From JABDBE01 sp049585795 (GTDB lineage: Bacteria > Acidobacteriota > Terriglobia > Terriglobales > Acidobacteriaceae), in NCBI GenBank assembly GCA_049585795.1, contig JBAVAQ010000108.1, positions 1-64,000 of the forward strand: 64,000 nucleotides of DNA. Reading direction: 5' to 3'. The translations under genes and the position numbers were made by a program. Under the pieces are notes generated by a model. The model saw only the letters and a list, made by a program, of their open reading frames with translations. It did no database searches and was not told the DNA's origin. Positions 17,980 through 25,618 of the stretch are shown piece after piece (positions within the stretch are counted from its first letter, which is position 1; the number at the start of each line of letters is the position of its first letter).

Positions 17980-18348
17980 TTACTGAGCCGCAGTCGCGTG
18001 TTCGCGCTCGACGTCCTTAAGGCGGGCGGCTTTGCCGCGCAGCGCACGCAGGTAGTACAACTTGGCGCGCCGAACCTTCGAGGAACGCACCAACTCGACT
18101 TTGTCGATCACGCGGGAGTTCTCGGGAAAGATGCGCTCGACGCCTTGACCGAAGCTGATCTTGCGCACGGTGAAACTGGCTTGAGGTCCTCGCGAACGCG
18201 AGATCACAACGCCTTCGAAGGCCTGCAGACGCTCTTTGTCGCCTTCCTTGATCTTGACGTGTACGCGGACAGAATCGCCCGGAGCAAATTTAGGAAGGTC
18301 GGTGCGCTTGGTTTTTGCCAGCAGTTTTTCGATGATTAGGTTCGACAT
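17980..18348 (-). CDS. rplS: 50S ribosomal protein bL19
   Basis: 122 residues. The conserved core is complete: FAPGDSVRVHVKIKEGDKERLQAFEGVVISRSRG, SFTVRKISFGQGVERIFPENSRVIDKVELVRSSKVRRAKLYYLR. It sits at the 30S-50S interface. It is the last gene of the minus-strand operon rpsP-khpA-rimM-trmD-rplS, 16 bases behind trmD, the usual arrangement in many bacteria. Confidence 0.98.
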   Translation of the reverse strand: MSNLIIEKLLAKTKRTDLPKFAPGDSVRVHVKIKEGDKERLQAFEGVVISRSRGPQASFTVRKISFGQGVERIFPENSRVIDKVELVRSSKVRRAKLYYLRALRGKAARLKDVEREHATAAQ

Positions 18349-18364
18349 AATCTTGTCCCCGGTT

Positions 18365-19165
18365 CTATAAGTTCTTGCCCGTAATCTGGGCCAGCAATTT
18401 CTTGTCTTCGTCGCTGAGCGCGGCCCCTTTCAACAGATCGGGTCGATTACGCAGCGTTTTCGCGAGCGCGGTGCGACGGCGCCAGTGTCGTATTTCTTCG
18501 TGATTCCCCGACGCCAGCACTTCCGGCACCGCCATACCACGAAAATCCGCGGGCCGCGTGTAATGCGGATAATCGAGCAATCCGCCCGAGGCGCACGTCG
18601 AACTCGGGCCATCCCCGGCTTGCGCCTGCGAGAACGCGGTGAACGACTCCTGCCGCGTCGAGGCTTGATTGCCGACTGCACCCGGAATGAGCCGCGTGAT
18701 GCAGTCTATAATCACCGCCGCTCCCAACTCACCGCCGCTTAACACGTAGTCGCCGATAGACAACTCTCGGTCGGCCAAATATTGGCCGACGCGCTCGTCC
18801 ACACCTTCATAACGGCCGCAGATCAGCACGATCCGTTCGAGCGTTGCAAGTTCGTTAGCAACACTCTGATCGAATCGTTTGCCCTGCGCCGAAAGCAGAA
18901 TCACGCTCTCTGCCGCGCTGCGGTTTTCGCGCGCCGCGATGTTCAGCGCTTCAATACATTCAAAGATCGGTTCCGGCTTCAGCACCATGCCTTCGCCGCC
19001 GCCAAATGGGCGGTCATCCACGGTCTTGTGGCGATCGTGCGCAAACGCGCGCAGATCCTGAACTTCAATTGTTGCCAGACCCGCTTCACGGGCCCGGCGG
19101 ATGATTCCGTGATCCAGCGGTCCGCGGAAAAAGTCGGGGAAGATCGTGACAATGTCGATCTTCAT
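18365..19165 (-). CDS. trmD: tRNA (guanine-37-N1)-methyltransferase
   Basis: 266 residues. TrmD methylates G37 of tRNAs to prevent frameshifting. Signatures: MKIDIVTIFPDFF, DDRPFGGGEGMVLKPEPI, ICGRYEGVDERV and the trefoil-knot SAM site LSIGDYVLSGGELGAAVIIDCI, then YPHYTRPADFRG and VLASGNHEEIRHWRR. Between ESF and GLLDYPHYTRP there are about 15 extra residues (TAFSQAQAGDGPSSTCASG) compared with the Escherichia coli enzyme, where only a couple of residues separate these motifs; the insert is on the flexible active-site lid. It is in the rpsP operon. Confidence 0.97.
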   Translation of the reverse strand: MKIDIVTIFPDFFRGPLDHGIIRRAREAGLATIEVQDLRAFAHDRHKTVDDRPFGGGEGMVLKPEPIFECIEALNIAARENRSAAESVILLSAQGKRFDQSVANELATLERIVLICGRYEGVDERVGQYLADRELSIGDYVLSGGELGAAVIIDCITRLIPGAVGNQASTRQESFTAFSQAQAGDGPSSTCASGGLLDYPHYTRPADFRGMAVPEVLASGNHEEIRHWRRRTALAKTLRNRPDLLKGAALSDEDKKLLAQITGKNL

Positions 19166-19171
19166 CGCCGA

Positions 19172-19272
19172 CCACCAAGAGCTTTAACCACAGAAGACAC
19201 AAAGGTCCACAAAGGAAATCAGGAACTCAGAGGTTGAGATTTTCCTTCGTGCATCTTGGTGTCCTTTGTGAT
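19172..19272. repeat. Inverted short repeats inside the rimM-trmD spacer
   Basis: The 107-base gap between rimM and trmD contains ACCACAGAAGACACAAAGG plus TCCACAAAGG on one side and CTTGGTGTCCTTTGTG on the other, so AAAGG/CCTTTGTG units face each other. It is a small intergenic repeat element within an otherwise tightly packed essential operon. Confidence 0.45.
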
Positions 19273-19857
19273 TCATGTTTTCTTCGTTCGTGAACCCGCT
19301 TGCTGCTGTTTTTCCTCAGCCGTCAGCGGCGCGTTTAACTCGAGCATCCCTTCCGGCAATTGCATCTGTATCTGCTTGCGCTCGAGATCTATGCTCTTCA
19401 GATACGCTTCGGCGTAAGGAATCTCGTATCGCCTGCTTCCTGCTTCGACAATCAGCAACGGCGCTTCGCCCGTGCCAAACTGAACGTCCTCAATTTTGCC
19501 AATCTCTCGACCCGCATCGAATACCGTACAGCCGATCAAATCGCTGACGTAATGCCATCCCGATTCAAGCTGCGCCCGCTCGCTGCGCGGTACCTGCAAC
19601 TCGCAGCCGATCAAAGTCTCGGCAGCGGAAATCGAATCAACACCCGCGAACTTCAGGATCAGGAAACCCTTGTGCGGCCACAGTTGATCAATCCGCAGCT
19701 CGCGACGACTGTTGTCTGAGGCGAGAGCGAACAGCCTCAAGCCTGTTGTGAACCGGCCAGGAACGTCGCTGTGCAACTCGACTGCGACTTCGCCATGGCG
19801 TCCCTGCGTCTTCCGCACGCGGGCCAGGGTAACGAACTCGCCGGTGGTTCCCGACAA
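19273..19857 (-). CDS. rimM: Ribosome maturation factor RimM
   Basis: 194 residues. RimM helps mature the 3' domain of 16S rRNA around uS19. N-terminal barrel: FVTLARVRKTQGRHGEVAVELHSD; linker GFLILKFAGVDSISAAETLIGCEL; PRC-barrel: YVSDLIGCTVFDAGREIGKIEDVQFGTGEAPLLIV then EIPYAEAYLKSIDLERKQIQMQLPEGMLEL. It starts two bases after the khpA stop, so translation is coupled. A short basic tail (QQQAGSRTKKT) follows the domain. Confidence 0.96.
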   Translation of the reverse strand: MSGTTGEFVTLARVRKTQGRHGEVAVELHSDVPGRFTTGLRLFALASDNSRRELRIDQLWPHKGFLILKFAGVDSISAAETLIGCELQVPRSERAQLESGWHYVSDLIGCTVFDAGREIGKIEDVQFGTGEAPLLIVEAGSRRYEIPYAEAYLKSIDLERKQIQMQLPEGMLELNAPLTAEEKQQQAGSRTKKT

Positions 19858-19859
19858 TC

Positions 19860-20102
19860 CTATTCCAATATCTCCAGCGTAAAACGCTTGTGCAATCGAA
19901 CTCCCGCCGCGCCGATCAGCGCCCGAAGAGAGCGCGCGACCCGCCCTTTGCTTCCAATTACCTTGCCCACGTCGTTTGGAGCGACCGTGAGTTCAAGCAC
20001 ATCGCCGTCAAGATGGTTCACTGAAACCTGATCAGGCTCGTCGACCAGCGACTTCGCGATCTGCTCGACCAAAGTTCGCACATCGGCGCTTTGCTGGGTC
20101 AT
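19860..20102 (-). CDS. khpA: KH-domain RNA-binding protein KhpA
   Basis: 80 residues forming one type-II KH domain: LVEQIAKSLVDEPDQV, LELTVAPNDVGKVIGSKGRVARSLRALIGAAG, with the RNA-contacting GxxG loop as IGSKGR. KhpA works with KhpB in RNA binding and cell-envelope control in Gram-positives. Here the gene lies in its classical position between rpsP and rimM, where it was formerly called YlqC. Confidence 0.94.
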   Translation of the reverse strand: MTQQSADVRTLVEQIAKSLVDEPDQVSVNHLDGDVLELTVAPNDVGKVIGSKGRVARSLRALIGAAGVRLHKRFTLEILE

Positions 20103-20148
20103 TTGCGATTCCTATGGGTGGCTGGAATTCGTAACTGGCACGCAAAAA

Positions 20149-20400
20149 TCAGGCAGCGGGGACGGCGCTAGGCGCAGCTGGCTTAGCCACAATCTTGCCA
20201 ACCCGGTCCGACATCTTGGCGCCTTTCGATACCCAGTACTCAATGCGCTCACGCTTGAGCTCGATGCTGGCAGGATTGGTGCGGGGATTGTACGTTCCCA
20301 CCACTTCCACCGGCCGGCCATTGCGCGCCCGCTCTTTTTCAATCACCACCACGCGATACTGCGGTTGTTTCCGCGCACCCGTGCGCGACAGACGAATCAT
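20149..20400 (-). CDS. rpsP: 30S ribosomal protein bS16
   Basis: 83 residues from the ATG at 20400 (a GTG six bases upstream is possible). The family sequence is complete: MIRLSRTGARKQPQYRVVV, RNGRPVEVVGTYNPR, ERIEYWVSKGAKMSDRV. A purine-rich AGGAAAGG lies upstream, with rather long spacing. It heads the operon that continues through khpA, rimM, trmD and rplS. The promoter should lie in 20401-20577, but no strong hexamer pair was found there. Confidence 0.97.
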   Translation of the reverse strand: MIRLSRTGARKQPQYRVVVIEKERARNGRPVEVVGTYNPRTNPASIELKRERIEYWVSKGAKMSDRVGKIVAKPAAPSAVPAA

Positions 20401-20577
20401 TAACACAGAGCTTTGGTTCCTTTCCTAGTCCAACTGGCAGGGTTAAGACAAACTCTTATTTTTGCAGATGTCGGTAGGAATGGCAAGTGGAAGAACGGAC
20501 AGTAAAGGGCATGGCACGACTTTCCACAGCAGCTAGCGACCTACCTGCGCCCGCGAAGTAGCATTGGGAGACCTGCG

Positions 20578-20854
20578 ATGAGTAAATGGACTCGAACCCG
20601 CCGCGATCCCGGACGCGCCTACGATGATGAGGCGGAGCGAGAATTGCGGAAAGATGTTAAGTCCCGGCGTGCGTGAACTCGTAGAAATCGGGCTGGAAGC
20701 CGAGCCTAATTATGTGGATTTGATCAATAAACTGGAACCGGGAATGACCAAGGAAAGACGCAAGGAACTGATTAAGCAGTTTCGCGACGCCGTTTATGAG
20801 CGACGACAGCGCGGTCAACAGACCGGTCAACGGCGCGGTCTACCACGTCGTTAA
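20578..20854 (+). pseudogene. Small gene split by a +1 frameshift
   Basis: From the ATG at 20578 the frame reads MSKWTRTRRDPGRAYDDEA then ERELRKDVKSRRA and stops. Skipping one base at about 20660-20668 joins it to a second open frame, SPGVRELVEIGLEAEPNYV then DLINKLEPGMTKERRKELIKQ and FRDAVYERRQ, giving a coherent charged protein of about 92 residues. The fit across the junction suggests either a recent frameshift mutation, a sequencing error, or programmed frameshifting. Function unknown; the 3' end overlaps the convergent gene at 20772-20978. Confidence 0.55.
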
Positions 20855-20978
20855 TTTCTCTCCGAGCCTTTCGCAGTTCGTCTGGTGTCATTCTTTTTGC
20901 GGCAGAGTCAACCAACTGCCCCAGGCTCTCTAACAGCGTGTCCATGGCGGATTTTTGCTTGGCTGATGACGTAGCCAT
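20772..20978 (-). CDS. Small protein of unknown function
   Basis: 68 residues from the ATG at 20978, preferred because AGAAGGA precedes it by seven bases; a further ATG at 21011 has no site. The sequence TLLESLGQLVDSAAKRMTPDELRKARREIND is an amphipathic helical pattern, followed by VVDRAVDRSVDRAVV, a short internal repeat encoded by three copies of a GGTCxAC unit. The 3' part overlaps the end of the convergent frameshifted gene. No family recognised. Confidence 0.55.
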   Translation of the reverse strand: MATSSAKQKSAMDTLLESLGQLVDSAAKRMTPDELRKARREINDVVDRAVDRSVDRAVVAHKRRRETA

Positions 20979-21152
20979 GTTGGCGTCCTTCTTGTGATTC
21001 TTATTCGCCATTTACAGTTTACTCTCCAGCGCCAACTTTGGCGGCGATACGTAACCGACGTGCTACACCTGAGAGTTGACATGGGCCCCGGAAGTTGCAA
21101 GCGGCCCCCAGCACGGCTTACCCCTGGAATCTGCGACTTAAGGGTACGCGTC

Positions 21153-21181
21153 TTGACACAAAAGGGCGCCTCAATTCTAAT
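21153..21181 (+). promoter_or_regulatory. Sigma-70-type promoter of the Fur-family gene
   Basis: TTGACA (21153-21158), 17-base spacer, TCTAAT (21176-21181). The predicted start of transcription is near 21188, immediately before the palindromic operator at 21197. Confidence 0.75.
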
Positions 21182-21196
21182 TGTTTTGTCGCTCTC

Positions 21197-21217
21197 AGTT
21201 GCGATTGGTTCGCAACT
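21197..21217 (+). promoter_or_regulatory. Palindromic operator, likely bound by the Fur-family protein
   Basis: Perfect inverted repeat AGTTGCGA-TTGGT-TCGCAACT (8-5-8). It directly follows the promoter, so a bound repressor would block transcription. The same core TGCGA-N5-TCGCA is found in front of the TonB receptor gene at 21790-21804. Confidence 0.75.
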
Positions 21218-21285
21218 AAATCGAAATCAACAGAAAGCTTTGGCTCAAGAGAAAGAAAGGGTTTCAAATGCCCACGAGGGCGCTT

Positions 21286-21304
21286 GTCGCAACTGAGTCG
21301 CAAC
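21286..21304 (+). promoter_or_regulatory. Direct repeat of the operator half-site
   Basis: GTCGCAAC occurs at 21286-21293 and 21297-21304, eleven bases apart and in the same orientation. It matches the right half of the palindrome at 21197-21217 and lies in the leader if the gene starts at 21349. Confidence 0.5.
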
Positions 21305-21348
21305 TGGGAAGATCCCGGACTGGCTCCGAAATCACCCGCCCTTCGCTG

Positions 21349-21768
21349 ATGAAGGAGCTCACTGCGCGACGCATACGCATGACGTCTCAGCGACGCTTAC
21401 TGGTAAATATTATTCAAGACTCGCCTCGGCATCTGGATGCGGCCACGCTCCTTAAGTTGGCCAGGAAACATGATCCCGACATCGATCGCGCCACGGTCTA
21501 TCGAACCCTCGCTTTGCTCAAGAATCGTGGATTGATCGATGAACTCGATCTCATGCACATTGAGGGCGAGAAGCACTACTACGAGGCCAAGACCAATCGC
21601 GATCACTGCCATATGGCTTGTTTCCGGTGTGGCGCGATCATGGAATACGCGAGTTCATCTTTCGAGAAGCTGAAACAAGAGATGGTCAAACAGAGTGGTT
21701 TTCAGATCCGGGTAGTGCGGCTGGAAGTGGGTGGAGTTTGCAAACAGTGTCAAAAAGCCGCAAGTTAG
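21349..21768 (+). CDS. Fur-family metal- or peroxide-responsive repressor
   Basis: 139 residues from the ATG at 21349, the normal Fur length; an upstream ATG at 21268 would add 27 residues and run through the operator repeat. The winged helix is MTSQRRLLVNIIQDSPRHLDA...IDRATVYRTLALLKNRGLI. Metal sites: HYYEAKTNRDHCHMACFRCGAIMEY and GGVCKQCQ give the His-rich regulatory site and two CxxC zinc pairs. Whether it senses iron, zinc, manganese or peroxide cannot be decided. Palindromic sites before this gene and before the adjacent TonB receptor suggest it represses both itself and uptake of its metal. Confidence 0.93.
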   Translation: MKELTARRIRMTSQRRLLVNIIQDSPRHLDAATLLKLARKHDPDIDRATVYRTLALLKNRGLIDELDLMHIEGEKHYYEAKTNRDHCHMACFRCGAIMEYASSSFEKLKQEMVKQSGFQIRVVRLEVGGVCKQCQKAAS

Positions 21769-21789
21769 CTCTTTGTTTTGCGTACTAGA

Positions 21790-21804
21790 TGCGATTGAGT
21801 CGCA
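21790..21804 (+). promoter_or_regulatory. Operator before the TonB-dependent receptor gene
   Basis: TGCGA-TTGAG-TCGCA, an inverted repeat with the same half-sites and spacing as at 21197-21217. It lies 30 bases before the receptor start, next to a TAATGT that could be a -10 box. Confidence 0.7.
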
Positions 21805-21833
21805 ACTAATGTTGGATCGAGAGGAACCACACT

Positions 21834-24800
21834 TTGCTGGCGATCTCAAGGTGCTTCTTGCGTAGTGGCTTACTTCTTTGTTTCACGTTCATGCTCCTCG
21901 CCATCCTTTGCTGGGCCGGGACCGGCGGAAGCGTGTCGGGTACGGTTAAGGACGTGAGCAACGCCGTAGTCACGAATGCCACGGTAAACGCGACCAACGT
22001 CGTAAATGGAGTCCAGCATCAGATCGCGACCAACAGCCAGGGATTTTACTCATTCCCCGACCTCGCTATTGGGCGCTACAACATCACGATTCAGAAAACG
22101 GGTTTCAATCCCTATCAACGAACCGGTATCACGGTCGACGCCAACAGCGCGCTCGTAGTCGACGCCGTATTGGAAGTCGGCACTCGCGCGCAGGCAGTGA
22201 CCGTAAACGAGAACGCGGTTCAGGTGGAAACGTCCGATGCGCAGATGGGAGAGATCATCAGCGCCGCCAAAATCGCTGCCGTTCCTTTAAACGGCCGCAG
22301 CTATACCGATTTGCTTTCTCTCCAACCAGGGGTCGTTCCGGCGACGTCGCTCAACTCGAACACGCAGCAGGACGTCGGCGTCAGCGCGCTTTCTCCCTCT
22401 GGCGGTCTGAACCCGGGAACGATTTCAATCAATGGCCAACGGGAGTTTTCGAATGCCTTCATTGTGAACGGCAGTGACGCCGAGGAAGACGTGAACTCCG
22501 GCGCGGCAATCATCCCGAACCTCGACTCCATTGCCGAGTTCCGCATCCTCACCAGCAACTTCGACCCTGAATACGGAGGACACGGCGGAGGACAGATCAA
22601 TGTGGTCACGAAATCGGGCACCAACCAGTTTCATGGCGACGTTTTTGAGTTCGTGCGCAACACGAATCTCGACGCACGCAACTATTTTTCCCCAACCCGC
22701 GCCACATTCGACCAAAATCAGTTTGGCGGAACCTTCGGCGGCCCGATCCGAAAAAGCAAGATCTTTTTCTTCGCCGATTACCAGGGAACGCGATCGAATC
22801 AGGGCGTAGACACCGGCCAAATCCCGGTCCCTTCCCTTTCGGACCGTTCGGGCAATTTGTTCGATCTGGCAAACTCGCTGACCGGCACGGTCACCGGCCA
22901 AAACTGGGCAAGCCTGCTTTCCCAGAGATTGGGTTATCCCATTTTCCCTGGCGAACCCTACTACACTCCCGGATGCACCAATTCTTCGCAGTGTGCTCTT
23001 CCCAACGCTGCGATTCCGGCTTCTGCGTGGTCCGCTCCGGCGAAGAATTTGCTGCAATACATTCCGCAGCCGAATGTGGGGGCGAACCTCTTTGCCACTT
23101 CTGACTCCAACGAAACTTTGCGAGACGATAAGGGAGCCTATCGGCTCGATTACAACAGCCAATGGGGCCTGTTGTCGGCTTACTATTTCCTCGACGACTA
23201 CACTCTCAACAATCCATATCCCGTGGCGCAGAGCGGGGCAAGCGTGCCGGGCTTCAACGCGCTGTATCTAGGACGGGCTCAGTTGCTCAGCTTGGGCGAT
23301 ACGAAGACGCTGGGATCGACCGCGGTTAACGAATTCCACTTCAGCTACATGCGCGATCATAACGACCTCGGCAAATCCATCGGTGGACTCGGCGTCAGCC
23401 TAGCGTCGCAGGGATTTGTGACCGGAGCGGGAACTCCCGGCATTGTGCCCCTCGATCCACAAGGCGAAGGAGTCGAAAATATCGTCTTTAACGGCTTCTC
23501 CATCGGGACAAACGCGAACCAGTTGAAGCAGGTCAACAATACCTTCCAATGGCTCGACAACTTCTCTAAAGTCGCAGGCCGCCACACCATGAAATTCGGA
23601 GTGGAGTTTCACTACGACCAGATCAACACCAATCCGATTGCGCAATTCAACGGCAACTTCCTCTTCACCGGCAGCGAGACTGGAGCCGACTTCGCCGATT
23701 TCCTGCTCGGAATTCCCAGCCAGTACAACCAGAGCCAGCTTCAGCCGTTTTATGGTCGCAATCAATACTGGGGCCTTTACGGGCAGGACAGCTGGCGCGT
23801 GGGTTCGAATCTGACGCTGAACTACGGGCTGCGCTGGGATCGTATCGAGCCGTGGTATGAGAAAAACAACGGCATCTCCACATTCGAACCGGGCAAGTCT
23901 TCGATTGCATTTCCAGGCGCTCCCGCTGGAATTCTCTTCCCTACCGATCCCGGTGTGCCCCGAACGCTGGCGCCTCCGGGAAACCTCGACTTCGCACCGC
24001 GCATCGGTTTGGCCTATTCGCCAGGGGCTAAGGACGACACTTTTCTCAGTAGGATTCTCGGCGGCCCCGGCAAGACGAGCATACGAGCCGGTTTTGGTAT
24101 GTATTACACAGCCATCGAGGCGCTGACGGTTGGGATATTGGCCGGGAACCCTCCCTTTGGAGCTACATACTCCAGTCCGGCCCCACCCCTCTTCGCGACG
24201 CCGTTCATCACGGCCTCGACGGGACAGGACCAAGGGCAGCCGTTTCCGTTCGATCTGGTCACGCAGAAAGCGTCGAGCAGCAATCCGAATCCGAACGTGA
24301 ATTGGCCGCAGTATGAGCCCATCAGTGGCATACCGGCGTATGCCTCGACCAATCGCATTCCTTACGTCGAACAATACTCACTGTCGATCCAGCGGCAACT
24401 CCGAACCAACACTGTGTTCAGCGCAAGCTACGTGGGCGCGCAGGCGCACCGGCTTCTGGTCATGATCGAAGCCAATCCTGGCGACCCTGCGCTTTGCCTG
24501 AGTCTGAGCCAGCCCAGCGCGGTGGCGCCGATATCTCCCACCTGCGGTCCGTTCGGCGAAAGCAACGTGTTCACCACGGCGTCCGGGCGATTAATCAACG
24601 GAACCCGCGGCCCGCTTGGTCCTAACTTCGGCAGCGATACCGATCAGGCGACCATCGGCAAATCGAATTACAACGCTCTCGAACTCAGCCTGCGCCATAG
24701 CAGCGGACGTTTGCAACTGTCTGCGGGATACACCTACAGCAAATCGATGGACCAGTCTTCGAATCTGGGCGAAGAAGTAAATCCGATCAATCCGGCGCTC

Positions 24801-25379
24801 AGTTATGCGCTGTCTTCTTTTGACATCACCCATAACTTCGTCGTCAGCTACAACTACAGAATTCCATTCGAAAGCCTCTTTCGCGCGGCGAACCGCTGGA
24901 CGGAAGGTTGGGAGCTCTCGGGAATCACGCATTTCAGTTCGGGGCTGCCCGTCACTCTCATCAATTACGGTGACAATTCTCTGCTGGGAGCCGAACCGAA
25001 TGGCATCAATAACTATGGCGTCGACGAGCCAGACTACACTGGGGATCCGCTCAATCTGAATCACAATCCTCGCAACGGACGACCTTACTTCGATACCTCC
25101 CAATTCAGCCAGAATGCTTTGGGAACGCCAGGCACAGCGAGGCGGCGTTTTTTCTACGGACCCGGAATGAACAATTACGACATGGCTCTGCTGAAGAACA
25201 TTCGCCTGACCGAATCGAAGTCGCTCCAACTTCGGCTCGAAGGTTTCAACATTTTCAACCACGCGCAGTTTTTCGGACCGCAATCTGTCAACGGCGACAT
25301 CAACAGCTCCAGCTTCGGCCAAGTCGTCAGTGCTAATCCTCCTCGTCTCGTCCAATTGGGCGCAAAATTCTTTTTCTAG
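21834..25379 (+). CDS. TonB-dependent outer-membrane receptor with N-terminal carboxypeptidase-regulatory domain
   Basis: 1181 residues. The start is a TTG at 21834 (GAGAGG upstream) opening a signal peptide (LLLCFTFMLLAILCWAG); an ATG at 21891 is an alternative. Residues about 32-115 are a carboxypeptidase-regulatory-like domain (SVSGTVKDVSNAVVTNATV, GFYSFPDLAIGRYNITI). The plug follows (MGEIISAAKIAAVPLNGRSY, GTISINGQREFSNAFIVNG, GGGQINVVTKSGTNQFHGDV), then a long barrel with FGGPIRKSKIFFFADYQG and a C-terminal ...NIFNHAQF...AKFFF ending in aromatics. This is the large receptor family expanded in Acidobacteriota. The ligand is unknown; the operator and adjacent Fur-family gene point to a metal chelate. 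Confidence 0.93.
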   Translation: MLAISRCFLRSGLLLCFTFMLLAILCWAGTGGSVSGTVKDVSNAVVTNATVNATNVVNGVQHQIATNSQGFYSFPDLAIGRYNITIQKTGFNPYQRTGITVDANSALVVDAVLEVGTRAQAVTVNENAVQVETSDAQMGEIISAAKIAAVPLNGRSYTDLLSLQPGVVPATSLNSNTQQDVGVSALSPSGGLNPGTISINGQREFSNAFIVNGSDAEEDVNSGAAIIPNLDSIAEFRILTSNFDPEYGGHGGGQINVVTKSGTNQFHGDVFEFVRNTNLDARNYFSPTRATFDQNQFGGTFGGPIRKSKIFFFADYQGTRSNQGVDTGQIPVPSLSDRSGNLFDLANSLTGTVTGQNWASLLSQRLGYPIFPGEPYYTPGCTNSSQCALPNAAIPASAWSAPAKNLLQYIPQPNVGANLFATSDSNETLRDDKGAYRLDYNSQWGLLSAYYFLDDYTLNNPYPVAQSGASVPGFNALYLGRAQLLSLGDTKTLGSTAVNEFHFSYMRDHNDLGKSIGGLGVSLASQGFVTGAGTPGIVPLDPQGEGVENIVFNGFSIGTNANQLKQVNNTFQWLDNFSKVAGRHTMKFGVEFHYDQINTNPIAQFNGNFLFTGSETGADFADFLLGIPSQYNQSQLQPFYGRNQYWGLYGQDSWRVGSNLTLNYGLRWDRIEPWYEKNNGISTFEPGKSSIAFPGAPAGILFPTDPGVPRTLAPPGNLDFAPRIGLAYSPGAKDDTFLSRILGGPGKTSIRAGFGMYYTAIEALTVGILAGNPPFGATYSSPAPPLFATPFITASTGQDQGQPFPFDLVTQKASSSNPNPNVNWPQYEPISGIPAYASTNRIPYVEQYSLSIQRQLRTNTVFSASYVGAQAHRLLVMIEANPGDPALCLSLSQPSAVAPISPTCGPFGESNVFTTASGRLINGTRGPLGPNFGSDTDQATIGKSNYNALELSLRHSSGRLQLSAGYTYSKSMDQSSNLGEEVNPINPALSYALSSFDITHNFVVSYNYRIPFESLFRAANRWTEGWELSGITHFSSGLPVTLINYGDNSLLGAEPNGINNYGVDEPDYTGDPLNLNHNPRNGRPYFDTSQFSQNALGTPGTARRRFFYGPGMNNYDMALLKNIRLTESKSLQLRLEGFNIFNHAQFFGPQSVNGDINSSSFGQVVSANPPRLVQLGAKFFF

Positions 25380-25400
25380 CCGAGGCGATTTCCAATTTGG

Positions 25401-25421
25401 GAACAACCCTGTTCGGTTTTT
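25401..25421 (+). terminator. Weak candidate terminator after the receptor gene
   Basis: Five-base-pair stem GAACA/TGTTC with a 4-nt loop, then GG and TTTTTG. It lies 22 bases after the stop. The stem is short, so it is only a candidate. Confidence 0.35.
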
Positions 25422-25618
25422 GTAACCAGCTCAACAAATCGCTTGCATTCTCGTGACTCGGTTGCTAACGTCGCGGCCATCTGCTAAGCCAGCACTGATT
25501 TCGCAGGATTGCAGGGCCGCTCGATTCGCTTCTGGGTAGAGTTCCGCGAAAACGGACTCGCGTGTAACGCTGCGCTGCTTTTCTTCACAATCAGCTAGGC
25601 CCCACAGAAAGGAGACTT

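Noticed and set aside
20590..20612. TGGACTCGAACCC on the plus strand resembles the T-arm of a minus-strand tRNA
   Set aside because: The flanking bases do not pair into a T-stem or acceptor stem; the string is part of the coding frame reading KWTRTRR.
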